NCBI GenBank assembly: GCA_026929865.2
Contig: CM049416.1
Span: 5,867,001-5,931,000 of the forward strand
Reading direction: 5' to 3'
From: Hyperoplus lanceolatus
Lineage: Eukaryota; Chordata; Actinopteri; Uranoscopiformes; Ammodytidae
DNA: 64,000 nucleotides
The translations under genes were made by a program, and so were the position numbers. Positions 24,341 through 38,257 of this stretch are shown one piece after another (position 1 is the stretch's first letter; every line of letters starts with the position of its first letter). The notes below the pieces were generated by a model that was not told the origin of the DNA, did not search any database, and saw nothing but the letters and a program-made list of their open reading frames with translations.

Positions 24341-25570
24341 TTTAACCTGTATTTTTTCTTTTTACATTACTACATGGGCCCGTTATTCTGATTTACTGGA
24401 ATAGTCCTCGTCCCTCCTCTCATACCATTTGGACAAGAACGCATGATGAATTGTACTCAATGTGTATCTAAAGCTAGTAGTAACGAGTAGTTTTAGAACA
24501 AACTTTTAAAATGTGAACATATGTAGGCTACCATATAAATCTTCATATTTCACTGAACTTCATAACACAATGCTCCCCTAACTACCTACTCACAGCCCTC
24601 TCACTGCTGCTTTGTCCAGCCCAGAGGAGAATAGAGCACCACTGCTTGTAAAATTCAGTTGACTCAGTTTACAACCAACAGGTCAGCCTCATTCAAAAGG
24701 GGCTGTTTGTTTAGAGGAAAGCCAAAACACTACAATATGTTTGGGATGTTTAGGCCCCACGCTCCTCAGACCACCGGTATTGACGTCACTGGGCGAGCTG
24801 ACGGAAGTAAAGAAATGCTCAGCTGCTAAATCAACAACAACAAGCGGCGGTGACCGCGACCGGAGCTGCATGCAGTTGGAAGTGAAGCGGATGGTTGGGT
24901 TTGGCTCTGGATCACTCAGATACCAGTCATAGCAGTCTCAGGTGCACACACTGAATGCTCAGTGAACAGCAGCCGTGCACCATTGACCCTCACAGCATGG
25001 TTGCAGGCCTTGACACACACATATATTCACACAGGGCTGTCCCCGATTCTTTCCCCAAAATGTTCCCAGTCGAATCAGATCTGCCTGTTCAATACAGAGA
25101 TTTGACTATCAATCAGGCAATCAGAAAAGTGCATTGGAGTTAGATACTAGAGGTTCAGATGCGTGCCCACACCTCATCAAATTGGTGACAGCTGCAGAGA
25201 TTAATATGAGAGCATTTCGCTGTGTGAGGCGCGCGTTTAAAAAATAAATGTGTCTGAAACTCTTGTTGTCTAGGTAGGGGGCTAGATTGTTGACAAGGTA
25301 ACTTCGCTTTACCACAACAGCAATTGCGATTCCAATTTCCGGTTTCGTTTCCGTTTTGCGGCTGACTCAAAAAGACTCTCAATGCCTATGGTCCAAATGT
25401 TTTTATATGGTGTTAGACGTGACACATTATCACCACCTATTGGCCTGGCATGATGCATCAGTGTTTTGCTTATATCCTGTTCTATTAAAATGCACACTGA
25501 CTGGCCAAAAAAGAAACAGGCTCGACTTGAAGAATCTACCTGGTGGTTCCGACTGATGTATTGAATCATT
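24341..25570. other. intronic sequence
   Basis: The stretch near 25492-25525 (CACACTGACTGGCCAAAAAAG) resembles a Tc1/mariner terminus. The rest is unrecognised. Confidence 0.4.
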
Positions 25571-26206
25571 CAGTACGTTTACCTGACGTTAGAGAAAACC
25601 GGTTTATTGCGTTAGTCCGACTGAAAACGGACCTTTAAAATGAACGTTAACCTGTTAGCGTTTGAAAATGTTAGAAATTGTAGGGTATTCTCTTGCATGT
25701 ATCCAGTCAATCAGACTGGAAGAAGGCACTCTGAACATGCTCCATAGTTTCCCACCCGGGGCTGTGACCCGGAAGTCGAAAAGCATTCAATGCTAACAGA
25801 AGAATAACAACAAAGGACGAATAAGAAAGCTGTGCCCGTGTACAGCACGTACGCAATGTACAGCGCTGTAAAGTTATCCATATTACCACTCGACATGGTA
25901 CCTGTTTGAATGCTGACCGTTCGAGGCACGCTAACTAGTTAGCGTGTCGCTCAATGTTAGCAGCCTGCTACACATTAGCCGTGTGCTAGCAAGTTAGGTC
26001 AACCGGAAAAGGGTCCAATACTAACAAGCTGAAAGAGTCTGAAAGGAGGCACATCGCCGCCTATCGTAGCAGAGCTGGACGTACGTGGGTCAATAAGTCA
26101 TTTATGATCACATGCTTGTATATTAGGAAAAGGACAGTAGTCCAACCAAATGTTCTAGTCAAGCTATAACCGTAGCTTGACTTAGCTGTGCACGTAAACA
26201 TACTGA
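25571..26206. mobile_element. MITE-like element with CAGTACGTTTAC termini
   Basis: The left end is CAGTACGTTTACCTGACG and the right end CACGTAAACATACTGA. The interior has CCGGTTTATTGCGTTAGTCC, which I recall from abundant teleost elements. About 640 bp, non-coding. Its right end is 46 bp from the scube1 donor at 26257. Confidence 0.6.
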
Positions 26207-26252
26207 GTGACTTTCAGATGGCAGCCCTAATTCACACACTTTCATGCTTTTA

Positions 26253-28075
<1,823 letters not shown>

Positions 28076-28618
28076 ATTTCCACAGAGTGGTAATGTTCAT
28101 TACGGTATAGTCATGCATTTATTTGAGTTTCCACTGTCATTAGTAGCCAAGGGTACCAAAAAAAGCGGACAGCGTCGTACCTATTTTCGTCACCCTTTCG
28201 TTGGGGTACCAAGCTGGCCCAAAGGGTCCCAAAAGGATGGAGCTACACACTGCAGTCCGTTGATCGGTCGACTTGAAAGTAATTTCCGCGAAATTGATAC
28301 ACCGCCATGTGTGATCTCCTTGGTAAGTGGTAAGAGTCTTGTGTTCACTGTGTTGCATTCGTCCTCTTCATTGAATAAATTGGCGGGCTACACTGTGTCC
28401 TGCTGTTATGATGTCACCCTACTTAAGTAGCTGCCTCACACATTACGGCTCTGGCCCCATGCTCTGGGCGAGACTATCACCGTAGACATGGGCTACCCCA
28501 CCTACCAAGTAAGGGTACAAGCGGAAGTGGAAACACACAAGCCAAGTCTAAAGTGTTATCGTTCTGTACCAAATAATACCAAACAGAACTGTACTGCTCA
28601 GTGGAAACGAGGCATAAG
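28076..28618. mobile_element. MITE-like element (TTTCCAC...GTGGAAA termini)
   Basis: It starts AATTTCCACAGAGTGGTAATG and ends TGCTCAGTGGAAACGAGGC, loose inverses. The interior has TCGTCACCCTTTCGTTGGGG and GGAGCTACACACTGCAGTCC, shared with the fragment near 11493-11690. Confidence 0.55.
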
Positions 28619-30448
28619 ACTGTGTACCTGTGAAGGTGTATACTATATGCATGTGAATAGACATGATGGGAATAGAGGTGGTTTTTAAGAGTCAGAGTGA
28701 TTTATACTGAGTACAGTGGGCCCTATCATTAGCCAGCTCAGACCCCCGCTCCCTTCAGGCCACGCCCTGCCCCAGGGCCAGACTGAGCCCCAGAACACAG
28801 ACGCACCGCAGGGCCTGATTGATGTGCTGGACAAGCCCCTTGTACCCCCCCCTCTCCAAGCCTCTACACCCTCCATTTAACCCTGCATATTTCTGTCCTA
28901 GCCTGGTGTGTGTGTCTGGGCATATTTCTGCATGGAACCTCCCTCTCTTGAACACAGGAATCCCCAGTAATAGATGCAGGTGACAGAGAGATGTCCTGTT
29001 TGTTCAATGTTTAATCATCATCCTTTTGGCCAATTTTTGCTATGATCAAGACTGTTATGTCATAGCCTTTCATGGATTGACGCCTTTTACAGATATGGCT
29101 TTTTCCAAAGAAAATTGCAAGTGCCAAGAACACATCGAGCCAACTACTGACTTTCCGTACGCTCTGAGCTTGCGCAGGACGTAATGTCTCCATAACAGCA
29201 GGCGGCGCTAATCTGTATTGTGGCCCAAAAAAATACGGAAGCCGGAAATGATGGGACAGCTCTCTAGACTATAAACATAGATATAAATACATATTTATAT
29301 TTATGGACCACAAAGAGCACCATTTTTAGCAAAGAGTGTCGAGCTTAGTGTTGAGCAGTTAACAAGGGTTGATGCATGTGAGTACTCGCTGAACGAAACA
29401 AACAAACACATTAAAACAATGGCTAGCTGTTGTCAGCTGTTTGTGCTACCCGCCTCACTTTCGGGCTTCACTGATTCGCTAGCCCTCCACCAATCAAATT
29501 GCTCCTACTGAAAGACTGCCCGACACCGATTGAACATGTTCAATCGGCTGAAAAGAAGAACGACGACATCTATGATGGCCGACGTCACCGAACACACCAA
29601 ACAGATTTGTGTCCCCGCCCCCTCCAGACTCTCCGACCATGTCCGACGGCCGATTATCGGGCCGGTGTGTCCTGGCCTTAAAACAAACCAAGCTAGCTGT
29701 CTCCCTCAGTTTTCAATCCTTATGCTAAGCTAACTGTCTCCTGTGTGTATACGTATAATAGAAATGCCATACATGTTATGGCATTTCTATACTTGCTACA
29801 TTTGCATGTCAATTGGATCACGCAGGTGGCTTAGCGATTTGGTGTTTTACTTCCATCATTACACATGCACCAGTCATCGGGTGCTTCAAATGAAATCAAC
29901 ATTGAAGGTGGAGCCAGTGATTCTTGAGAACACTTTTTGTCTAAATCACTTTTCGTCAAAATCAGTGACCATCTCCTCACAATCCACTGCCTGTACGTAC
30001 TGTGTTGTCCGAGGATTCACGGTAAGGCGGGTGGAGGCTGGCAAGACGAAAGCAACTCATCTCTTGTAGACTGAACTGTAGGGACTACAATATGTCAACA
30101 AGGAGCGCAGGAATGAGGGGGAAGACAGTAAGTATACACATGTCTGTCACACTCTTTGCATGGAAACGCTGACCCCTGCAAACTACTCTTTCCATGAGAG
30201 GACACACGTTCTATTGATTAAAGCTAGAGAGCATGGGACAGAAAAACCATGTGCACAGTGTATACTATAACATCATGCCAAGTCATAGCAACTACTACAC
30301 TGCTGTAAAAAAACGGTGAGAGGGGCATGATCACCTTTCAGCACTCAACAGGATCCGCTTTTTTCCCCCCGTGATGTGCACCTAAATCAGCCGTCAATCA
30401 GCATAGCTTTGGCATGTAATCACGCTATATGGACACACCTACTTCACA
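28619..30448. other. intronic sequence with small palindromes
   Basis: It has a 22-bp perfect palindrome, CCGATTGAACATGTTCAATCGG (29526-29547), a hairpin ATAGAAATGCCATA...TATGGCATTTCTAT near 29758-29790, and a partial TTAAAGGTGGAGT-family copy near 29906-30065. No exon is seen. Confidence 0.55.
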
Positions 30449-30627
<179 letters not shown>

Positions 30628-31197
30628 CTCAACTCCGTCTGTCTGGAGATGATGGTTTATTTTGAATCCAGGGCCACAGCCACTGTAGCACCACTGGGTC
30701 TCTCTTTTGACACCCACTGATTTAGCTATCCCCCTCAACATCAACACCATAAAATGTCTCAGTATTACTTTTCATCAGGTCACCCACGCTCTCCCCTTCC
30801 CTTTCCGTCTCCCCTCTCCAGCCTGCCCCTGTCTGGGGCAGCACCTTTTCATTAGAGCCCTGGGTGCACTTCCATTCGTCTTGATCAGAGGGTTGTTAGT
30901 GCTGTGTGATGGCCGCGGGGGCAGAGAGTGGAACGCCACAAATCAGTGGAAGCAGACAAACTGATAGCAGTGTTACATCTAACATACTGCTGATGTTCAG
31001 GCCAGTTCCAGTGCAGCATTGGGATGGCCTCTGTGCTCTCACAAACCACATGCATACAGTACACATGTTAGTTCATGGGCATGGTGGAAGTGCATTCCTT
31101 TAATTAAAAAGATAGACTACTGGTAATTTTCGCTACAAGGGTAAGGGTAATAGGTAAGTATCCAACTATATTTGGAGATGCAAACGTGCTTATCCTT

Positions 31198-31380
31198 TTT
31201 TTTTATATATATATTTTTGGCATTTTTATGCTTTATTGACAGTGTAGAGACAGAGTTGAAATGGGGCAGAGAGGGGAGTGGCATGCAGAGAACGACCGCG
31301 GGCTGGAATCGAACCCGGGTCCACTTCTGGCTGAGGCCCGTGGGGGACACGCCCTACCAACTGAGCTAAGGGCGCCCCCA
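31198..31380 (-). mobile_element. tRNA-derived SINE (family B), recent insertion
   Basis: The minus strand begins GGGGGCGCCCTTAGCTCAGTT and has GGGTTCGATTCC. The body contains GTTCTCTGCATGCCACTCCCC and ends TCAATAAAGCATAAAAATGCC. A perfect 16-bp duplication, AAACGTGCTTATCCTT, is at 31182-31197 and 31381-31396. Confidence 0.92.
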
Positions 31381-31466
31381 AAACGTGCTTATCCTTGTCC
31401 ATGAATTACAAACTGAACATGTCTATGAAAAGCTTCATTTACTAATACACTCCTATTGAGATAAAT

Positions 31467-31725
31467 AAAGTGCTAAGTTGGAGTCAGCATTTCTGGAGAA
31501 TTCGTATTGTCAAAGTAAAGTAAGTAAAACAAGAAAAAACCTAAGGGGGCCCACCTTAGCCAGCAACATGCCTTTTACAGAGCCAAGGCTGTGTATTAAC
31601 AGCCTTGGCTGTTAATACACATGGATTTTTCTTTCAGCGCAAACACAGTATGGGCAGGTAGCGGATTGTGAGAAGATATTCACTGATTTTGCAAGCATTC
31701 TCCAGAATGGCTGACTTCACCTTTA
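31467..31725. mobile_element. MITE-like element, TTAAAGGTGGAGT family
   Basis: The left end AAGTTGGAGTCAGCATTTCTGG pairs with the right end CCAGAATGGCTGACTTCACCTT. It contains a 15-bp-arm hairpin, TGTGTATTAACAGCC/GGCTGTTAATACACA, near 31590-31621. Confidence 0.65.
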
Positions 31726-32636
31726 ATAGCTACTTATATTGTTTGGACTACATTGATTTTTAATATGGCACTTTTATCTAAGACAAAATGTGTCTCATTC
31801 ACTGATGGCAAAAAGCTAGTATGCAAGCAGTTTTGTCAGTCCAACTTGTATGCTTGACGGTCAACCAACTTCAACAGAGTTTTGGCTGATATGAGTGAAT
31901 GAAGTTTCATTTTAGTACAAACTTTATTCCATCTTTGCACATTTCTGAAGTAAAACGAGGGTGGATTTTGTTGGCAACCAGCTGAACATCTGGAGCTACC
32001 GAGTGTGTCCAGGTTTGAAATGTCTTTAACAACACACTGACCCTGAAGTCATAGTGGAGGGGTTGATTTGAAAGGAAAACCCCTAAACAGGGATTAATAA
32101 CTTCATCAAAGTTGGTATGTTTTCTCTGATGTGAACCCATTGAGGTCAACATAAACACTAACTGGTTTCAGGTAAAACGCCATCAGCAGGGGTGAAATGC
32201 TGGTACAAAAGGAGGTGAACCAGGGTTGATACAATGAAAGGAAATTACATATTCAGTTAAAAGGCAGTTTAGGGAGGAGAGAGGAGGACAGAGGCAGGTA
32301 AAGGGACGAGGCAGCATCCCTAAAAACCAAAATCTCTGATCTTCATCCAAGCCAAACTGGCCGGAACCTGCTGAAACAGAACATGGATAAGTATTGGAAC
32401 GTAGCTTGAGAAGGCTACAGAGTGTAAAACACTTTGATTTGGTGATCCAGATCCTGGGAGGGATTTCTGATGTACCTATGTCTTTGAAATAAAATAGGGT
32501 TACATTCAAAGGAGTAAAGGACATGAGTGTCAAATCTTGACCTACTACTTTCTGTTAAATGAGTTCACCAATTTTCATTAATAGCAAACATGTTCTAGTT
32601 GCATTAGAGCTCCCAAATAAAGACTTCATCAAGTGG
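31726..32636. other. intronic sequence, nothing recognised
   Basis: No exon or named repeat is seen. Confidence 0.5.
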
Positions 32637-33222
32637 CCCTTCCACACCGCCGAAAAATCTAAGCTAGTTCCGAGCTAGAGCCAGTGTTTTGGTTTCACAC
32701 CGTGTGCCGGCTCCGGGCTGTAAAAACCTACCCCAGCCCCAGTATTGAGCTGGGCTAGAGATGAGAACTGCCTGCGCCAGCGGCCGGGGGAGGGATTATC
32801 CTGACCAACCAGACCAACTCAAACCTCAAGCCCACCATATTTAAAAAACACCGCTACTACGAGACGTAAACATAACATAATTACCGAATGTAGCGATCAG
32901 ATTGACCGGCGAAAATACGCTGTATGGGTTAACAGAGCAAAGCAAGAGTTAACACGTGTAAAAATAAGATGTTTCCGCAGATGTTGTTGTGCTTAAAGCT
33001 AGCGGTAGCTTTAGCGTTAGCCAAGAGAGCAGCGGCGTCGGACGACGTACACAGATGTTTACAGTGACGTCATGACGTTGCTCTTTTGCCAGCTCCATGG
33101 CTGGCTCTGGTCGGTGTGAAACCAACTGGTTCATAACTGGGATAAGGCTGTAACCAGTTTTGAACTGGCCCCAGCACCAGCCTGGAACTGGCTCTTGGTT
33201 CTTTTTGGTGTGAAAGGGGTAA
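32637..33222. mobile_element. MITE-like element (CCCTTTCACACC-type termini)
   Basis: The left end CCCTTCCACACCGCCGAAAAA pairs loosely with the right end TTTTTGGTGTGAAAGGGG. Sub-terminal CTAGTTCCGAGCTAGAGCCAG and CTGGAACTGGCTCTTGG also pair. About 590 bp, non-coding. Confidence 0.6.
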
Positions 33223-33499
33223 AGGAGATCGGATCAGGATCGACTGGTATTTTCTGCTCAGAGATTCAGCTAATTTCAATGTCATTCCCAGAGAGAAACA
33301 ACTATATTTGATTCTATATGCCCTGTTTTACTTGCAATCATCCCACCAAAAGAGTACCAGAAACTGGTGTCATTCTAAAAGACACACGTGATGATTAAAA
33401 GCATGGGATTTGAGGTCTTGAACATGAATACGTTTGGCAAGCCAACATCCATTTGGTCACACACAAATGATCTGCTAGTTAAGAGGACTGGGGTGTCCG

Positions 33500-34465
33500 A
33501 GGCTGTGTTCAGAAAGCCATACTAATGTCCTACCTCTTACATACTCACCATCTATATACTACATACTGTCTACTCAAAGATCGATTGTGTATGAGAGGTG
33601 CATCGAAACGTTTCCAGTGAAGTATACTCAAGCTATAAAGAATTTCTTCTTCTTCTTATAAGATTCAGGCCGTTTAGACGCTGTTTAGCGTATAACCGCC
33701 CTCCACAGGTTAGATATGGAACTAGATTTGTACAGTCCTGTGTTCATCATCTGTGTTTTAGACCTCTTGTTTTAAAATCTAAATAGGCCTATCTTTAAGA
33801 ACACTAATCACGTTTCGTGGCGAGTTATAAAATTGCTAATAAATGAAAACAGACGGTCAAAACAGCGTCCAAATGAGCTGAAATCTTAAATACAATAAAC
33901 AGTAACATGGCACACTTATTTTTAGGTAAGCTTTATTAATTTATTTTTTCACACGTTTATGTTTTGAGGTGGAGGATCCCTCTGACACTCTCTGTCCGGC
34001 TCATCAGACAGCACTCATCTGTCTGTCAGTCGAGCTGGACGAGCCGCAGTGTGTGGAACAGCATTCAGTTCTGATCTCTCTCCACTATCAGACTGGCATC
34101 ACTCATTTCACTTAGTAACTCTAATGTTGTTAGGTATTTATCTTCATCTCTTATCTATTGTAAGAGTCTATGAATGACTGACTGCACGTACAGTTGCCAG
34201 ATCGCGGACCCCAAACAATGTCGTTGCCTAGCAACTTGCTCGTAAATGTTACATTTTCCTGTGCGGGTAGAATTGACCCAGTGCATTGTGGGGCAGTTGA
34301 GTAGGAAAAGTATCCAATCGATCCATACCCAAAATCTTCCCGGAAGTTAGTACTCATTCGGGAATTTCTCGCATACCCAGACTCGCATACCAAACCGTCA
34401 CATACTCAAATTGAAGTCAAAATGAGTATGAGTAGGACGTTAGTATGGCTTTCCGAACACAGCCT
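33500..34465. mobile_element. 966-bp MITE-like element with 30-bp-class inverted termini
   Basis: The left end AGGCTGTGTTCAGAAAGCCA, continuing TACTAATGTCCTAC, is the near-perfect inverse of the right end GTAGGACGTTAGTATGGCTT, continuing TCCGAACACAGCCT. The interior has no long frame. I cannot name the superfamily. Confidence 0.75.
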
Positions 34466-35730
34466 GAGACCTTTTCACCAGCACCAAAGGATATCATTGA
34501 ACTGGTGTTTTTATTCCTAATAGCCCCTGTGAGGATAATGGTTTTTTAGAATATTAGTAAAGCGGCACTTTTTGTGGTGTAGTTCTGTAATCATGGGGCA
34601 AGTTGTGTTGATGAACATTTTACTGGTTTTGCCAGTTAGGTATCCTGTTTTTGTAAAATGGTTAGTCAAAATACGGGTAATTGTATGAAGGTATTATTGT
34701 AGCATAAGTCTTTAGCACATGCAACTGCAGATTTCGAATGCGTAAACTGAAGTGACAAATGTGTAACAGTAGATTTGAAGTCGTAAATATTTGTTTTGCA
34801 TGTGTACTCCAAAGTCACAAATGTGTAACAGTAAATTTGAAGTCGTAAATATTTTTTCTACCATTGTGGACACAAAATAGGGGCTATGAGTTCACAAATC
34901 GTTGTTACGGGTGCACAAATCCTATCCTGTGCATCGCAACTTCAAAGAGTCATGCGCTTGACACTTTTGCTACAATCATTGCAGCACAGTTGGTGCAAAA
35001 CACATTTGCACACCCGTGTTTCATAATGTGAGAACATGCCCAAAATGTGTGCATTCGTAAACCCAAATGTGAACTAACGCATCAGAAGTTGCACATCTGT
35101 GAAAAATGTCCTCTCAAATAAAATGATATCGAGCACAGCATTTTAATGAGCGAGCACAAATCCATCGATACAACTGCTCGAATCTGTTCCTACAACTCTA
35201 AACTGAGGGTTTTCTCTGCTCGAATCTGCTCCTGCAAGTCTCAGCAGTGGGTTTTTGCAGGTAGATTTGTACCACGTCCAGCTGCTATATTTGGTGCAAA
35301 AGTATTTCGTACCTGTAGAACAGAGTTGTATCCGTAGAAGGTGGGCGGGACAACATTGTGTATCATCCAATGAAAGCGCCGGTTGGGACCTGTGACGTCA
35401 GCATTTAAACAGACTGAGGGAAAGCCTGTTTCCGTCGTCTCCCTCATATGTCCATGGCTGGTCCATGGTCGTCTCTTTTCACCAGAAAATGTAGGAAATG
35501 TAATAATAAGGGAATTGAATAAGAGGGAACTACAGCGGAGCCTTATGCCAGTAGTGAAAGTCATAAACAAGTTTACTTTAGCAGATATAAGGGCCAGCGT
35601 CGACGTCAGTTAACGTCTGCTGTGTGATTGGCACTGGTGTAACTGTTTAAACCTGCTGTTTTTCTCTTTAAAACCTTTACATTTTAATAAAAGTAGTCTT
35701 ATTAAATAGAGAATGAATTTCCATTATATA

Positions 35731-35848
35731 TTTTTTTAACCTTTATTTATACAGGTATATCCCATTGAGTCCGAAGACTCTTTTGCAAGGGAGACCTGTT
35801 CCCATTCACACACATTCATACACCGATAGCAGGCTAACTATCGACAAT
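35731..35848 (-). mobile_element. truncated SINE (family A) inside the long-inverted-repeat element
   Basis: It retains TTTAACCTTTATTTATACAGG, GACTCTTTTGCAAGGGAGACC and CACCGATAGCAGGCTAACTAT, but lacks the tRNA-like head. Confidence 0.75.
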
Positions 35849-36039
35849 AGTTTATTGTCCCGCAGCCGCTGTCAAGGCTCCTGGCTGTTAAAACTATCTA
35901 TGGTTAAAACACACCACACGCAGGGGGTGGAGGACGTTGCAGGCATTGAGGACCAAAGTAAATAAAGTAGGCCTACATATCTTGCTGCAGAGTATTCAGC
36001 ATGTATCTAAATCCAGAAATATGCTTATAAATCATACAC

Positions 36040-36164
36040 CTAGGGGTTTACAAATGGATTAAGCCTAGTTCTGGACTAAATTCTACTTTCAATGGACAAT
36101 CTCCATTCAAAATTCCATTTAGTCCAGGACTAGGCTTAATCCATGTCTGTGAACTGGCCCCTAG
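36040..36164. mobile_element. 125-bp MITE nested in the long-inverted-repeat element
   Basis: GGATTAAGCCTAGTTCTGGAC on the left pairs with GTCCAGGACTAGGCTTAATCC on the right, and the outer CTAGGGG/CCCCTAG also pair. I recall this as a widespread vertebrate MITE. Confidence 0.7.
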
Positions 36165-37129
36165 TCTTCTAAATGTAGTAAGCTTAATTAATTTAAACGT
36201 GTGAATAGTGAAGTGAATAAGTAACCTACTCTACAAGGCAATAGAAAAGTATAGAGGAAATATTAAAACTGAATTGGAATAATTGTTCCTCTATCTCACA
36301 TTTTCCATGTGAAATTATCACTACTTGTATCACAAACTGATAATTAGATGATCAGGTTTAACTAGTGTGCTTATCCCCAGACAGTTCTGCTATACACCTT
36401 ACCTCATGTGACGTGTCCAGAAGAACAGGGTACAAAGCTTCATATAACCTCATTTCAGTGATTACTTTAATTAATCACAATCACAAAGTGTCACACCATA
36501 ACATTTTATGCAGTTTAGAACATGTTAATTCAGATCACGTGCTGCATTAATAAGTAGGTCTGCATGCTGCTAAAGCAAGACTAATAAATGCCCTATATCA
36601 ATTATATTTATGATTTGCAGTTATCACATCAAAGCACAATGAGTACAAATGTATAGTAAAAGCTTACCCCACAAACAAATCACAAGATTTGGACTTTTTA
36701 AAATATTTGTGGATTTACTAAACATATACATACGGTCAAAATGAAAATACAAATCAACCAGTTTAAAACTATAATGCACTCACAATTGCATACCTCCAAG
36801 TAAAGTTTTGTATGCGTTATTTTATTAAGAGAAAATGAACAAAATACCCAAAATGTCTGGCATGTGCCGGAACAAGACTTTATAAAACAAAACATAAAAC
36901 TAGTAACTTAGTCCTTGGTCTGTAGCCCAACTGTTTACCATATTTAATCAAAATCTACCCTACCTTTTTAATATGTCAAACAAATAAACATGACTGAGTA
37001 TGTCACCTCATTTACTGCAATCAATATGATTATGAATTGAGTATGATCTGACTTTGTCTAGATTTATAATAATCACAATCTAAAAATTGAAAACAAATTG
37101 TGTGTAGAGTGTAGAGTCAGACTGATGTG

Positions 37130-38257
37130 CTGTGACTGCCAGGTGAGTTCCACGCTGCTCCATCTTCGGAGATCTTCTCAAGGCAGCAGGAGCAGTGAAG
37201 TCTTCAGTTATCTGGAGTGTCCTTCCCTCAGCAATGCATACACTGGGGACGGAAACAATTGTTAGATCCCATTAGTGATGTTATAGTAAACACATGACGG
37301 ATAATAGTTAGGACTGACTGTAGCTGCTCACTGTACAATGGCTTCTCCCTGACAGGGTGGAAATCCCAGACACTTGTGCAGGAAAGCCAAGATGAGTCTG
37401 TGGAAAAGCAGATTGTGCCATTCAGATGTTAAGATAATGTTAAGATTTATAAAATAAATAAAATACATGTAGGTTCGAGTTGATGAAGAACACAAAGCTA
37501 AAAACTAATCAATATAGTTTATTATAACAGCCCTGCAATTCATTCTCTTCGTGGGGGGTATCTTGTCATTAGTGACTTTTAAAATTAGTTGTAAATGTTT
37601 TTTTTCAGGCTGGAAAAACAGATATAAAATATGATTTAAACACGATGGAGCTGCACAATCAAAAAAAATCCTTTGCATAATGGGACGCTTGTCTACCTGT
37701 TTTTATTCAGAAACAGCAACATGATGTTGAGACGGGCTGAGCAGAATAGTATACTGCTCACATGTGTTTATTTGGATCTTCATAGCCACTATTAAGACAG
37801 AAAACGCTCTATATGAGGTCGAACATGCTAACATTACATCCTGATGTAAAACTAGTAGGCTATGTATGAAGGTGCCGATGTCCCAGAAAAGCAGACATAC
37901 AGACACGCTGATTATTATTATAGCAACAAGACTCCAGTATTCAGCTGACTCATATTTCCTGGCTAGGCCGGGATTATTTTAACTGATTAACGGAAGGATT
38001 CATTGGTCAGCCTTCTTATTTTACGTTAACAGCTAATTATTAACATCCTTAGAAGTGACCAAATGCCTTAAAAACGGTACATCCTTTAAAAGAATATGCT
38101 AACGAACATTAGCTGTTATACCCATTATGACTTGTTAGCTAGTGGTTAGCTATGCTGCCTGCAATACATTATAACCACACGTTGCTTCTCATCATTGAAC
38201 GTTTTATACCGACCAACTTTGAAGTTTAAAAACAAAAAAACCAGACTTACAGTTCAT
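37130..38257 (-). other. gene-like segments (start codon, splice sites) within the element centre; function unknown
   Basis: On the minus strand, an ATG at 38257 begins ATGAACT, followed by a consensus donor GTAAGT at 38250. A 66-nt segment at 37332-37397 is bounded by TTTTCCACAG and GTGAGC. A third segment starts at 37242 after CCCCAG. In one phase the 66-nt segment reads LILAFLHKCLGFPPCQGEAI and the third stays open for about 50 codons (SVCIAEGRTLQITEDF start). Joined from the ATG, the frame closes after about 35 codons. I do not recognise any of these peptides. This could be a captured gene fragment, a non-coding transcript, or chance splice motifs. Confidence 0.35.

Noticed and set aside
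29758..29791. Possible microRNA hairpin
   Set aside because: The stem is only about 14-15 bp with almost no loop, too short for a pre-miRNA.
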